Shown one piece after another: positions 51,054 to 61,695 of a DNA stretch of 64,000 bases. The DNA comes from Prochlorococcus marinus XMU1419. Its GTDB lineage: Bacteria; Cyanobacteriota; Cyanobacteriia; PCC-6307; Cyanobiaceae. The notes beneath the pieces were generated by a model. It made no database searches. It saw only the letters and a program-made list of their open reading frames with translations, and was not told the DNA's origin. Made by a program: the position numbers and the translations under genes. The stretch is taken from NCBI RefSeq assembly GCF_017695955.1, contig NZ_JAAORO010000003.1, positions 310,001 through 374,000 on the forward strand, written 5' to 3'. Numbering within the stretch: position 1 is the stretch's first letter; every line of letters starts with the position of its first letter.

Positions 51054-51087
51054 TTAATGGTTGTAAAACCATTAACTTAGAAAGTTA
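51054..51087 (-). promoter_or_regulatory. Tandem hairpins in the rpoB leader
   Basis: TTAATGGTT-4 bases-AACCATTAA (51054-51075, perfect 9-bp stem) overlaps a second hairpin TAACTT-aga-AAGTTA (51073-51087). Both lie in the 236-bp gap between tatD and rpoB. On the minus strand the larger one is followed, after a few bases, by TTTTTT, so it may act as a weak terminator for tatD or as an attenuator before rpoB. A further 9-bp inverted repeat (one wobble) is at 50988-51015. Confidence 0.4.
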
Positions 51088-51141
51088 AAACTAAAAATTA
51101 AGAAAAATTTCCAGTAATTCCTAATACTATCAGTTTTAGTG

Positions 51142-51936
51142 TCAACTTAACAAGTCAAACTTAAACAAATCTTTAGCATTCTTTGATGACTCTTTAGCAA
51201 TTGTATTTAATTCAGTAGATCTTAAATTTGCTATAAAATTAGCAACATTTTCAACATATGCAGGTTCATTTCTTTTACCCCTGTGTGGCACAGGAGCTAA
51301 AAAGGGTGAGTCAGTCTCAATAAGATATTTATTATTAGGAACTATTTTGGCGCATTCATGAATTTCATGAGCTTTTGGGAAAGTTACTATTCCACTAAAA
51401 CTGATGTAAAAACCTAGATCCAAAAATTGCTTCATTTCTTTTGGGGTTCCAGTCCAACAATGAAGTACACCTCTAGGGCATTTTCCTTTTTTAGAAAGGT
51501 CATTACATATCTCGATCATTTCAACTGCAGCATCTCTACAATGAATAATTACGGGCAATTCAAGTTCATAAGCTAGCTCCATTTGCGGAAGGAGAGCATC
51601 AATTTGCTGAGTTTTATTTTCCCTTTTAAAAAAATCTAAGCCTAATTCTCCAATAGCTACAACCCTGCTATCTTCTTGAGCTGATTTTCTTAAAAGGGAT
51701 TTAGAACTTAAGTTCCATTTTTTTGCTTCTAGCGGATGCAAACCCACTGAGTAATAAATTTCACTAAATTCATGGGATATCTTTTTTAACTTGGGAATTT
51801 CTGTTAGTTCACAACAAGCATGAACTAATTTTCTTACACCTCTTGAACGCAATCTTTGAACAACATCTTCAATATCTTTCTCAAAATTTTCAAATATCAA
51901 ATGACAGTGTGAATCTATGAGTTCAATTTCGCTCAT
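51142..51936 (-). CDS. tatD: TatD-family metal-dependent hydrolase
   Basis: A 264-residue TIM-barrel nuclease family member. Metal-site motifs are DSHCHL at the start, GELGLDF near residue 97, VIIHCRDA near 130, VLHCWTG near 155 and ETDSPFL near 205. TatD proteins act as 3'-5' DNases or RNases. It lies between rpsT (16 bp upstream) and rpoB on the minus strand. Confidence 0.93.
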   Translation of the reverse strand: MSEIELIDSHCHLIFENFEKDIEDVVQRLRSRGVRKLVHACCELTEIPKLKKISHEFSEIYYSVGLHPLEAKKWNLSSKSLLRKSAQEDSRVVAIGELGLDFFKRENKTQQIDALLPQMELAYELELPVIIHCRDAAVEMIEICNDLSKKGKCPRGVLHCWTGTPKEMKQFLDLGFYISFSGIVTFPKAHEIHECAKIVPNNKYLIETDSPFLAPVPHRGKRNEPAYVENVANFIANLRSTELNTIAKESSKNAKDLFKFDLLS

Positions 51937-51952
51937 AATTTTGATTCGCCCT

Positions 51953-52246
51953 TTACTTTGTGGTTAAGGTAGTTTTTACAAAGTTGTTGATTTTTGATTT
52001 TTTATTAGCACCGTTGTTCTTGTGTAGGATATTTTTTTTCACAGATTTATCAATTAAGCTAAACACTTTGTTAAGACTAGTTTTAACTAAATTTTCATTC
52101 TCTTTGTTGGGTTCTTTTTTATATGTTTCGCAATTTTCTATGGTTTTTTTTGTCAAAGTTTTGACTGTAGATTTGTATGATTTGTTAATTAATCGATTTC
52201 TTTCGGCAATTTGTATTCTCTTTTTTGCTGATTTGTTATTGGCCAC
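51953..52246 (-). CDS. rpsT: 30S ribosomal protein S20
   Basis: Primary 16S rRNA-binding protein of the small subunit. The 97-residue, very Lys-rich helical protein starts ANNKSAKKRIQIAERNRLIN and has KSYKSTVKTLTKKT, as in the S20 family. The start is GTG (reverse strand of CAC at 52244-52246). First gene of the minus-strand set rpsT-tatD-rpoB-rpoC1-rpoC2, divergent from hisD. Confidence 0.95.
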   Translation of the reverse strand: MANNKSAKKRIQIAERNRLINKSYKSTVKTLTKKTIENCETYKKEPNKENENLVKTSLNKVFSLIDKSVKKNILHKNNGANKKSKINNFVKTTLTTK

Positions 52247-52366
52247 AGAGGATTTGTTTCATAGAAGTCTTTATAATAACAAATAAATAGACTATAAATC
52301 AATCATATATAATTTAGTAAAAGGGATTTACTAGGCATCTAGCCTTTCATTTTGAAAAATCAACAT

Positions 52367-53653
52367 ATGAAGATCATAAATAATAAAAAAGAAGCTATTG
52401 AAGAATTACAAAGAATTTCTAGTAGAACTAATTCTGAAAGTAATTACAAGATCAATGAGATTGTTGAAGAAATTCTTCGAGAGGTAAAAAATTATGGAGA
52501 TATAGCAGTAGAAAAATATACAAATAAATTTGATGGTTTCAATCCTGTCCCTATGCAAGTTAGTGCCGATCAAATAAAGAATGCGTGGGATGAAATTGAT
52601 AACAATTTAAAGCACGCACTTGAAGTAGCCCATAACAGAATTAAAAAATTCCATGAAAAAGAAATTCCCCTATCTTTCACTATAAAAGGTAAACTTGGCG
52701 ATCAAGTCCAAAGGAGATGGAGGCCAGTTAAAAATGCAGGTATTTATATCCCTGGAGGTAGAGCTGCTTATCCCAGTACTGTACTAATGAATGCAATACC
52801 TGCAACAGTAGCAGGTGTTGAAGAAATCATAATGGTATCTCCTGGAAATAAAGAGGGGGAAATAAACAAAACTGTTTTAGCTGCAGCTCACTTATCAGGG
52901 ATTAATAAAGTATTCAGAATTGGAGGAGCTCAAGCAATTGGTGCTTTAGCATATGGCACAAATCAAATTAATAAAGTTGATGTTATCTCAGGTCCAGGGA
53001 ATATCTATGTAACTACTGCGAAAAAACTAATTTATGGCTCTACAGGAATTGATTCTTTAGCTGGTCCAAGTGAAATATTAATCATTGCAGATGAAACAGC
53101 TCAAAGCACTCACATAGCATCTGATCTATTAGCGCAAGCAGAACATGATCCATTAGCTTCATCAATACTTCTAACTACATCAAAGAACCAAGCAAAAGAA
53201 GTTTTAGAGGAACTTTATAAAAAAATAGAAAATCATCCAAGAAAAGAAATTTGCATGCAATCAATAAAAAATTGGGGGTTAATTGTGATTTGCGAGAATT
53301 ATGAATCTTGTATTGAACTAAGCAATAACTTTGCTCCAGAGCATTTAGAAATTTTAGCTTCAGACTCAAAAAAAATTCTTAAAGGTATTGAGAATGCAGG
53401 CGCAATTTTTTTAGGGAAATGGACACCTGAAGCAGTTGGTGATTACCTTGCTGGGCCAAATCATACTTTACCTACTTCAGGGAATTCTAGATTTAGCGGT
53501 TCTTTAGGAGTCGAAACTTTTATGAAAAATACTTCAATTATAGAATTTAATGAAGAAAGTTTAAGAGTTAATTGTTCTGATATCATTAATCTCGCTAAAA
53601 GTGAGGGCTTACATAGTCACGCTAACTCAGTAAAAATAAGATTTGAAGATTAG
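52367..53653 (+). CDS. hisD: Histidinol dehydrogenase
   Basis: NAD- and zinc-dependent enzyme that performs the last two oxidations of histidine synthesis. Clear motifs are [17 protein letters not shown], the NAD-site [11 protein letters not shown] and the zinc-ligand Q/H segment [15 protein letters not shown]. His residues in APEHLEIL and [10 protein letters not shown] complete the active site. The ATG at 52367 is preferred, giving 428 residues; a TTG five codons upstream (52352) is possible. The 3' end overlaps convergent rpiA by 4 bp. Confidence 0.96.
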   Translation: MKIINNKKEAIEELQRISSRTNSESNYKINEIVEEILREVKNYGDIAVEKYTNKFDGFNPVPMQVSADQIKNAWDEIDNNLKHALEVAHNRIKKFHEKEIPLSFTIKGKLGDQVQRRWRPVKNAGIYIPGGRAAYPSTVLMNAIPATVAGVEEIIMVSPGNKEGEINKTVLAAAHLSGINKVFRIGGAQAIGALAYGTNQINKVDVISGPGNIYVTTAKKLIYGSTGIDSLAGPSEILIIADETAQSTHIASDLLAQAEHDPLASSILLTTSKNQAKEVLEELYKKIENHPRKEICMQSIKNWGLIVICENYESCIELSNNFAPEHLEILASDSKKILKGIENAGAIFLGKWTPEAVGDYLAGPNHTLPTSGNSRFSGSLGVETFMKNTSIIEFNEESLRVNCSDIINLAKSEGLHSHANSVKIRFED

Positions 53654-54363
53654 CCAACTTTAGAAGGAGAGTAAACAACTGGAATATTGTTTTCAATTTT
53701 ACCAACCAATACTTTGTCTGTAAGATCAACGAATAATCCGTTTTCTAATACTCCTGGAATATTGTTGATAATCATTTCAATTTCTTTTGGATTCTTAATA
53801 CCATCATTAAACAATACATCTAGAATTAAGTTACCTTGATCAGTAACAACTGGGCCAGCTTTTCTAGTCGCCATTCTTAAAGATGAACTTCCATTCATAT
53901 CTGAAATCACTTCATGAACTTGCTTCCAAGCATTTGGAAGTACTTCTACAGGTAAAGGGAAAGATTTATTTAAGTTTTGAACCAATTTAGTATCATCAAC
54001 AACAATCAACAATTTATTAGCTTTAGATGCTACTAACTTTTCTCTAACATGGCATGCTCCCCCGCCTTTTATTAATTGGAATCCAGGATCAACTTCATCT
54101 GCTCCATCAATAGCCAAATCTATTTGTGTAACAGAAGCTAAATCGATAAGCGGGATATCCAGTTCAAGCGCTAAAACTTCTGATTGAAAGGAAGTCGCAA
54201 CACCTCTTATATTTTGAAGTTTTCCTAAGCGTATTTCATTTGCAAGGCTTTTTATCATAAGTGCTGCCGTAGAACCAGATCCTAATCCTAGAATCATTCC
54301 ACTCTTTACTTCACTAATTGCTGCATCAGCAACTACTTGTTTCATCTGAGTTTGTTTATCCAA
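53650..54363 (-). CDS. rpiA: Ribose-5-phosphate isomerase A
   Basis: Interconverts ribose 5-phosphate and ribulose 5-phosphate in the Calvin and pentose phosphate pathways. The 237-residue protein has [12 protein letters not shown] near residue 27, the catalytic-region [12 protein letters not shown] and [13 protein letters not shown]. The start appears to be TTG at 54363; an ATG six codons in (MKQVVADAA) is the alternative. Convergent with hisD, with a 4-bp overlap. The htrA gene lies upstream on the same strand, 44 bp away. Confidence 0.95.
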   Translation of the reverse strand: MDKQTQMKQVVADAAISEVKSGMILGLGSGSTAALMIKSLANEIRLGKLQNIRGVATSFQSEVLALELDIPLIDLASVTQIDLAIDGADEVDPGFQLIKGGGACHVREKLVASKANKLLIVVDDTKLVQNLNKSFPLPVEVLPNAWKQVHEVISDMNGSSSLRMATRKAGPVVTDQGNLILDVLFNDGIKNPKEIEMIINNIPGVLENGLFVDLTDKVLVGKIENNIPVVYSPSKVG

Positions 54364-54407
54364 AATCTTTTTCTATAGTTATAAATTATTAAATTTCAAT
54401 AGATGAT

Positions 54408-55538
<1,131 letters not shown>

Positions 55539-55689
55539 CTATTTAGATTTAAAAATTTTTTAGTAAATCTAATTGAATTAATACATTATTGTTGTTTTTT
55601 TTGTTTACATCCATAAATACAAATTTTTGAATTTTAAAATAAATAAAATTTATATGTGAGAATAATTTTAAGAAATATATTTAACTAAA

Positions 55690-56157
55690 TTGGACAAAGA
55701 AAAAAAAATTGAACTCGAAATTTTATTAAAGAAAGTTGCCAATGCCTTTGATTTTGATATCTGCAGTTTAGAAATAAAAACTAACCACAATCCAATTGTC
55801 ATTGAAATTATTATAAAAAAAACTAATGGTGATGACATTTCATTAGATGATTGTGTGATGCTAAATGTCCCAGCTTCTAATGAAATAGAAAATTCAAATC
55901 TTATAAATTGTTCATATGTGTTAGAAATTAGTAGTCAAGGGGTCAGTGATGAATTAACCTCAGAGAGAGACTTCAAAACTTTTAAGGGTTTTCCAGTTAA
56001 TGTTGAGTTAAACCAAAAGAAATCAAAAATAAAATTTCTGAATGGTTTACTTTATGAAAAGTCTAAAGATTATTTAGCCATTAACATAAAAGGTAAGATA
56101 AAAAAGATCCCTTTTGAAGAAGTTCTACGAGTTAGTCTTTGTAAATTAAAAGATTAA
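55690..56157 (+). CDS. rimP: Ribosome maturation factor RimP
   Basis: Assists 30S subunit assembly. The 155-residue protein has an N-terminal alpha/beta domain ([20 protein letters not shown]), the motif [19 protein letters not shown], and [19 protein letters not shown], all typical of the YhbC/RimP family. The start is TTG. First gene of rimP-nusA-ylxR-infB, an order conserved in many bacteria. Divergent from htrA across 151 bp. Confidence 0.9.
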   Translation: MDKEKKIELEILLKKVANAFDFDICSLEIKTNHNPIVIEIIIKKTNGDDISLDDCVMLNVPASNEIENSNLINCSYVLEISSQGVSDELTSERDFKTFKGFPVNVELNQKKSKIKFLNGLLYEKSKDYLAINIKGKIKKIPFEEVLRVSLCKLKD

Positions 56158-56191
56158 TTATTTTCAACCATTATTCAATTTCCCATCATAG

Positions 56192-57595
56192 ATGGCATTA
56201 GTTATTCTCCCAGGTTTAAACAATCTTATTGAAGATATTAGTGAGGAAAAAAAATTACCTCCTAATGTCGTAGAAATAGCCTTGCGCGAAGCTTTATTAA
56301 AAGGTTACGAAAAATATAGAAGAACTTTTTACATTGGAGTTAACGAAGATCCATTTGATGAAGAATACTTTAGTAATTTTGATGTAGGATTAGATCTTGA
56401 TGAAGAGGGTTATAGAATCTTATCGAGTAAAATAATTGTTGAAGAAGTTGAGAGTGAAGATCATCAAATATCCCTTGGAGAAGTTCAACAAGTTGCTGAT
56501 GATGCTCAAATAGGAGACACAGTTGTTTTAGACGTCACTCCAGAAAAGGAGGATTTTGGGCGAATGGCTGCCTCAACAACAAAGCAAGTTTTAGCTCAAA
56601 AATTGCGAGATCAACAACGAAAAATGATTCAAGAAGAATTTGCAGATTTGGAGGATCCTGTTTTAACTGCAAGAGTTATAAGATTTGAAAGGCAATCAGT
56701 GATTATGGGTGTTAGTTCAGGTATTGGAAGACCAGAAGTAGAGGCCGAACTTCCCAAAAGAGATCAATTACCGAATGATAACTACAGAGCAAATGCAACA
56801 TTCAAAGTATTTTTGAAAGAAGTCAGCGAAATAGCTAGAAAAGGGCCACAACTTTTTGTAAGTCGAGCAAATGCAGGTTTAGTGGTTTATTTATTTGAAA
56901 ATGAGGTTCCAGAAATTCAGGAAGGTACAGTAAAAATTGTTGCTGTATCAAGAGAAGCAAACCCTCCTTCAAGAGCTGTTGGTCCTAGAACAAAAGTAGC
57001 TGTTGATAGTGTTGAAAAAGAAGTTGACCCCGTAGGAGCCTGTATTGGAGCAAGAGGGGCAAGAATTCAGCAAGTAGTTAATGAATTGAGGGGAGAAAAA
57101 ATTGATGTAATTAAATGGTCATCTGACCCAATACAATATATTTTAAACTCTTTAAGTCCTGCAAAAGTTGATCTAGTAAGACTAGTTGACCCAGAAGGGC
57201 AGCACGCCCACGTATTAGTTCCTCCTGATCAATTGAGTCTAGCGATTGGTAGAGAAGGTCAAAATGTAAGACTTGCCGCAAGATTAACTGGCTGGAAGAT
57301 TGATGTTAAAAACTCACATGAATATGATCAGGAAGCGGAAGATTCTGCAGTCTCGGAATTAATCATTCAAAGAGAAGAGGAAGAGAATCTTCAGAGAGAA
57401 GCGGAGCTGAAATTAGAAGCAGAACAAGCTGAACGTGCGGCAGAAGATGCGAGGCTAAGAGAGCTTTATCCCCTTCCTGAAGATGATCATGAATATGAAG
57501 GAGAAGATAACGAAGGAGAAACTTTTTCAGATAATGTTCAATTAGAGAATGATCTAAATAGTGAAATATCGGCCAAAGAGGAGAGAAAACGGTGA
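56192..57595 (+). CDS. nusA: Transcription termination/antitermination factor NusA
   Basis: Binds RNA polymerase and nascent RNA to control pausing and termination. The 467-residue protein has the N-terminal polymerase-binding domain (residues 1-135), an S1 domain (about 150-230) and two KH domains (about 240-390, with VDPVGACIGARGARIQQV and LAIGREGQNVRLAARLTGW). A Glu-rich tail rather than the E. coli C-terminal repeats follows. It overlaps ylxR by 4 bp (GTGA). Confidence 0.96.
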   Translation: MALVILPGLNNLIEDISEEKKLPPNVVEIALREALLKGYEKYRRTFYIGVNEDPFDEEYFSNFDVGLDLDEEGYRILSSKIIVEEVESEDHQISLGEVQQVADDAQIGDTVVLDVTPEKEDFGRMAASTTKQVLAQKLRDQQRKMIQEEFADLEDPVLTARVIRFERQSVIMGVSSGIGRPEVEAELPKRDQLPNDNYRANATFKVFLKEVSEIARKGPQLFVSRANAGLVVYLFENEVPEIQEGTVKIVAVSREANPPSRAVGPRTKVAVDSVEKEVDPVGACIGARGARIQQVVNELRGEKIDVIKWSSDPIQYILNSLSPAKVDLVRLVDPEGQHAHVLVPPDQLSLAIGREGQNVRLAARLTGWKIDVKNSHEYDQEAEDSAVSELIIQREEEENLQREAELKLEAEQAERAAEDARLRELYPLPEDDHEYEGEDNEGETFSDNVQLENDLNSEISAKEERKR

Positions 57596-57873
57596 TCCAA
57601 CACACTCCTGTTATGCGTGTATGCATTGCATGTAGAAAAACATTTGACAGGAAAAATCTTTTAAAGATTACTAAAGATCATCAGCAAGGCATAATTTTTC
57701 AAAAGGGAATGGGGCGATCAGCTTACATTTGCAAGTCAAAAAAATGTTCCTCAGATTCTAAAATTAAAAAAAAGCTTCAGAAAGCTTTAAAAACTTCTTT
57801 AGAAACTGAATTTATTGATATTTTTGAAAAAGAGATTGCAAGCTACAATGACAATCCCAATAAGGGAATATAA
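57592..57873 (+). CDS. ylxR: YlxR/DUF448 protein
   Basis: A 93-residue basic protein with the YlxR pattern RVCIACRKTFDRKNLLKIT near the N-terminus, GMGRSAYIC in the middle and a Lys-rich C-terminus. A nucleic-acid or nucleoid-associated role is proposed for the family. The start is GTG in the stop of nusA (4-bp overlap), showing coupling. infB follows 45 bp later. Confidence 0.9.
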   Translation: MIQHTPVMRVCIACRKTFDRKNLLKITKDHQQGIIFQKGMGRSAYICKSKKCSSDSKIKKKLQKALKTSLETEFIDIFEKEIASYNDNPNKGI

Positions 57874-57918
57874 TAGAACTAAACCCTCTTTAATTTTAAA
57901 AGAGTAAAATCAGATTAA

Positions 57919-60900
57919 ATGACTATCAGCGATAAAATCAGAATCTACGAACTTTCCAGAGACTTAAATCTGGAAAATAAAGATATTCTGGATGCCGCTC
58001 AAAAACTTGCAATTTCTGTGAAAAGTCATAGCAGTTCTATTAGTGCACAGGATGCAAAAAAAATTAAAAATTTAATTAATAGTAAGAGTTCAGATAAAAA
58101 AATACTTTCTATTAATAAACCCGCCAACAAAAAAGATAATTACCCGCAAAACAAAGAAAAAGAATCCACTCTTATCTCTTCTGCAAAAGTAAAACCTTTC
58201 AAAGATAGTTCAAACAAAAAGCAGTTATTGACAAAACCTTTAAATAAAATTGAAAATCAAAAAACAACTTCAAACCAATCTAAAGATTACAATAAACCAA
58301 CTATTATTAGCAGTTCGCCATCTCAAGCAAACTTTAAAAATCAAAATAACAAGTCTCAAGCATCACAAAATTTTAACCTAGATAAAAAAACTTTCCGAAA
58401 TAATACAACCTCATCTATCAAAAGTCCTGCGAAACCTCCTATTCAACTTATTGCGAAGCCTAAAAATATAAATAATAATTCTAAAACTAACGAATCTTCT
58501 AAGAACATCTATAACTCAGGGGACAAAAGATATTTATCAAACAAACCTGATCAAATTGCGAACAAACCTAAAACAAAAAATTTCAGTACTAAAATAACTC
58601 CCCCTGAGCTCGTAGGTGCTCCCATTAGAAGGGACGATCCCAATAAAAATCAAAATATAAAACATGCAAACAATAATAAGAAAAATATTACATTCAAACA
58701 AGCTGCTCCCAACAGACCTGGCATGCCTAATAGACAAGGTGCTTCCAACAGACCTGGCATGTCCAATAGACCAGGTGCTCCCAATAGACCTGGCATGCCC
58801 AATAGAACGGGTGCTTCCAACAGACCTGGCATGTCCAATAGACCAGGTGCTTCCAATAGACCTGGCATGTCCAATAGACCAGGTGCTTCCAATAGACCTG
58901 GCATGTCCAATAGACCGGGTGGAAATTTCAAACAAGAAGATTTTAATAGGCAAGGTTCTAAGTTCAATACTCAAAAGTCCTCTGGGATTAGGAAGCCTGT
59001 ATCACCTAATGAACTTTTGCAACTTCAAAAAACTAATAAATCTGGTAAAGAAAACCTAAGTTCACAGAATAAAGAAAAACCAAATATTGAGACACCTAAG
59101 CAAAAAGTAAAAGCTCCTAATATTCGTCCTAATGCTGCCCCAAGTTCCAAAAAACCACCTCACAGAACATTTTCAAATCCTTCAAAAAAACCAGGCAAAA
59201 CAGATTGGGATGACAGTGCAAAATTAGAAGCATTAAGAAGTAAGAATCCCCAGAAACAAAGACAAAAAGTTCATATTATTGGTGAGAATGATGATTCATT
59301 AACCTCTGAAACCAGTGGATACTCAGGTGAGAAAATTTCAATATTATCAGCCAGTTTGGCACGTCCAAAGAAAGAAAAGTCTGATGAACCTAAATCCCAA
59401 AAATCTATAAAATCACCTAAAAAAAAGAGAAAAGAAACCACACGGCAAAGGCAAAAAAGAAGAGCTATGGAATTAAAAGCTGCTAAAGAGGCTAAACAAG
59501 TTAGACCTGAAATGATAATAGTTCCCGAAGATAATTTAACAGTACAAGAATTAGCTGATAAGTTAAGTCTTGAAAGTTCTGAAATAATCAAATCCCTTTT
59601 TTTTAAAGGAATAACGGCAACAGTAACGCAATCACTTGACTTATCAACTATCGAAACAGTAGCTGAAGAATTTGGAGTACCAGTTTTGCAGGATGATATT
59701 CAAGAAGCTGCTGAGAAAACAGTTGATATGATTGAATCCGATGACATTGATAATCTAATAAAAAGGCCACCTGTAATTACAGTCATGGGTCATGTAGATC
59801 ATGGCAAAACAAGTCTTTTAGATTCCATCAGAGAATCAAGAGTAGCTTCTGGAGAGGCGGGAGGTATAACTCAACACATAGGAGCTTATCAAGTTGAATT
59901 TGAACATGAATCTAAAAAGAAAAAATTAACTTTTCTTGACACTCCTGGTCATGAAGCCTTTACAGCAATGAGAGCAAGGGGAACTAAAGTTACTGATGTA
60001 GCTGTTCTTGTAGTGGCTGCAGATGATGGTTGCAGACCTCAAACACTTGAAGCCATTAGTCATGCAAGAGCTGCAAAAGTACCAATTGTTGTTGCTATTA
60101 ATAAAATTGATAAAGAAGGGGCATCTCCAGACAGAGTTAAACAAGAATTATCAGAAAAAGATTTAATTGCTGAAGATTGGGGAGGAGATACTGTGATGGT
60201 CCCAGTAAGTGCGATCAAAAAACAAAATATTGATAAGTTGCTCGAAATGATTTTATTAGTTTCAGAAGTTGAAGATCTACAAGCTAACCCAGACAGATCT
60301 GCAAAAGGAACTGTGATTGAAGCCCACCTAGATAAAGCTAAAGGTCCTGTAGCAACTCTGTTAGTACAAAATGGCACCTTAAAATCTGGGGATATTTTGG
60401 CTGCCGGTTCAGTTCTTGGAAAAATTAGAGCAATGGTTGATGAGCATGGAAATAGAATTAAAGAAGCAGGACCATCTTTTCCAGTTGAAGCGCTAGGATT
60501 CAGTGAAGTACCAACAGCAGGCGACGAATTTGAAGTTTACTCTGATGAGAAAACTGCTAGAGCTGTCGTCGGAGATAGAGCTATAGATGCTAGGGCTACA
60601 AAATTAGCTCAGCAAATGGCTTCAAGAAGAGTTAGCTTATCATCATTATCAACTCAAGCAAATGACGGAGAATTAAAAGAGTTAAACTTAATCCTTAAGG
60701 CTGACGTTCAAGGTAGTGTTGAAGCAATATTAGGTTCGTTAGAGCAATTACCCAAAAATGAAGTGCAGGTTAGAGTTCTACTCTCTGCTCCCGGAGAAAT
60801 AACTGAGACTGATATAGATCTTGCAGCTGCTTCAGGATCAGTAATCATTGGGTTTAACACTTCATTGGCATCCGGAGCAAAAAGAGCAGCTGATGCTAAC

Positions 60901-61290
60901 GATGTTGATATAAGAGAATATGAAGTAATCTATAAACTCTTAGAAGATATTCAGTTGGCGATGGAAGGGTTACTTGAACCTGATCTTGTCGAGGAATCAT
61001 TGGGTAAAGCAGAAGTTCGAGCAACTTTTTCAGTTGGTAAAGGCGCTATCGCAGGCTGTTATATACAATCTGGAAAACTGCAAAGGAATTGCTCTCTAAG
61101 AGTATTTAGATCAGATAAAGTGATTTTTGAGGGTAATTTAGACTCCCTTAAAAGGTCTAAAGATGATGTGAAAGAAGTTAATTCTGGATTTGAATGCGGT
61201 GTTGGCTGCGATAAATTCTCTTCGTGGATAGAAGGAGACATAATTGAAGCATTTAAATTTGTTACTAAAAAGAGAAAATTAACTCAATAA
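57919..61290 (+). CDS. infB: Translation initiation factor IF-2
   Basis: GTPase that brings initiator tRNA to the 30S subunit. The 1123-residue protein has a long, disordered Lys/Asn/Ser-rich N-terminal half (about 1-500) with a 36-bp tandem repeat near residues 265-336. The IF2N segment [17 protein letters not shown] is near 545. The G domain has [12 protein letters not shown] (near 625), DTPGHEAF and NKID. Beta-barrel domain II, the domain-III region and the C-terminal tRNA-binding domain ([18 protein letters not shown]) follow. Last gene of the operon. Confidence 0.97.
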   Translation: MTISDKIRIYELSRDLNLENKDILDAAQKLAISVKSHSSSISAQDAKKIKNLINSKSSDKKILSINKPANKKDNYPQNKEKESTLISSAKVKPFKDSSNKKQLLTKPLNKIENQKTTSNQSKDYNKPTIISSSPSQANFKNQNNKSQASQNFNLDKKTFRNNTTSSIKSPAKPPIQLIAKPKNINNNSKTNESSKNIYNSGDKRYLSNKPDQIANKPKTKNFSTKITPPELVGAPIRRDDPNKNQNIKHANNNKKNITFKQAAPNRPGMPNRQGASNRPGMSNRPGAPNRPGMPNRTGASNRPGMSNRPGASNRPGMSNRPGASNRPGMSNRPGGNFKQEDFNRQGSKFNTQKSSGIRKPVSPNELLQLQKTNKSGKENLSSQNKEKPNIETPKQKVKAPNIRPNAAPSSKKPPHRTFSNPSKKPGKTDWDDSAKLEALRSKNPQKQRQKVHIIGENDDSLTSETSGYSGEKISILSASLARPKKEKSDEPKSQKSIKSPKKKRKETTRQRQKRRAMELKAAKEAKQVRPEMIIVPEDNLTVQELADKLSLESSEIIKSLFFKGITATVTQSLDLSTIETVAEEFGVPVLQDDIQEAAEKTVDMIESDDIDNLIKRPPVITVMGHVDHGKTSLLDSIRESRVASGEAGGITQHIGAYQVEFEHESKKKKLTFLDTPGHEAFTAMRARGTKVTDVAVLVVAADDGCRPQTLEAISHARAAKVPIVVAINKIDKEGASPDRVKQELSEKDLIAEDWGGDTVMVPVSAIKKQNIDKLLEMILLVSEVEDLQANPDRSAKGTVIEAHLDKAKGPVATLLVQNGTLKSGDILAAGSVLGKIRAMVDEHGNRIKEAGPSFPVEALGFSEVPTAGDEFEVYSDEKTARAVVGDRAIDARATKLAQQMASRRVSLSSLSTQANDGELKELNLILKADVQGSVEAILGSLEQLPKNEVQVRVLLSAPGEITETDIDLAAASGSVIIGFNTSLASGAKRAADANDVDIREYEVIYKLLEDIQLAMEGLLEPDLVEESLGKAEVRATFSVGKGAIAGCYIQSGKLQRNCSLRVFRSDKVIFEGNLDSLKRSKDDVKEVNSGFECGVGCDKFSSWIEGDIIEAFKFVTKKRKLTQ
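58711..58926 (+). repeat. 36-bp tandem repeat array inside infB
   Basis: Six in-frame copies of a 36-bp unit encoding the 12-residue pattern [12 protein letters not shown], with small substitutions (P or S at position 6, Q/T/P at position 9, and a diverged last unit). Each unit is itself built of two 6-residue halves (NRPGxS). Units 4 and 5 are almost identical in DNA. The array is in the disordered N-terminal region of IF-2. Copy number may vary between strains by slippage or recombination. Confidence 0.9.
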
Positions 61291-61306
61291 TTTAATTTTT
61301 ACTTAA

Positions 61307-61543
61307 TTAATCCTTATTCCTGTCAACGAATAATAAAGTAGGAAATACTATACATGCACATAATTGTATTAGAAGGTTATTTAGCTGTAATTCATTGCCG
61401 CTTGCAATTTTTGCAAGCATAATGAAAAGTCCCAAAAATGCCGAACCACTAAAAGCTATCCATACTATTTTCCGTAATCCCTTGAAAGGCGCCTGAGATT
61501 CCTTTAATAATTTTTTTTTTAACTCAGGATCTATTTTTGACAT
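61307..61543 (-). CDS. DUF3493 membrane protein
   Basis: A 78-residue protein with the DUF3493 pattern KESQAPFKGLRKIVWIAFSG, SAFLGLFIMLAKIASGN and a second hydrophobic segment (LLIQLCACIVFPTLLFV), so two membrane helices. Related domains occur in the plant protein LPA3, linked to photosystem II assembly, but no role is shown for this protein. Convergent with infB, 16 bp away. Confidence 0.75.
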   Translation of the reverse strand: MSKIDPELKKKLLKESQAPFKGLRKIVWIAFSGSAFLGLFIMLAKIASGNELQLNNLLIQLCACIVFPTLLFVDRNKD

Positions 61544-61598
61544 AAATTCTTTAAATAATAGAATTAAGTCTATATGAAATTATGAACATTTTAGTTTA

Positions 61599-61670
61599 GC
61601 CGGTATAGCTCAGCGGAAGAGCAACTGTCTCGTAAACAGTAGGTCATTGGTTCAATTCCAATTATCGGCA
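61599..61670 (+). tRNA. trnT: tRNA-Thr (CGU)
   Basis: Cloverleaf can be drawn: acceptor GCCGGTA pairs with TATCGGC (one G-T wobble), the D arm follows, and the anticodon stem ACTGT/ACAGT encloses the loop CTCGTAA with anticodon CGT (reads ACG, Thr). The T arm contains GGTTCAATTCC and the discriminator is A. CCA is not encoded. It separates infB/DUF3493 from the glycosyltransferase genes. Length 72 nt. Confidence 0.93.
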
Positions 61671-61695
61671 TTTAAAAAGCTAATTAAAAACAAGA

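Noticed and set aside
58711-58926. CRISPR array
   Set aside because: The repeats are contiguous without spacers, in frame with IF-2, and there are no cas genes.
58537-58974. Collagen-like minus-strand ORFs across the infB repeat
   Set aside because: They mirror the in-frame repeat of infB; the plus-strand IF-2 frame explains the whole region.
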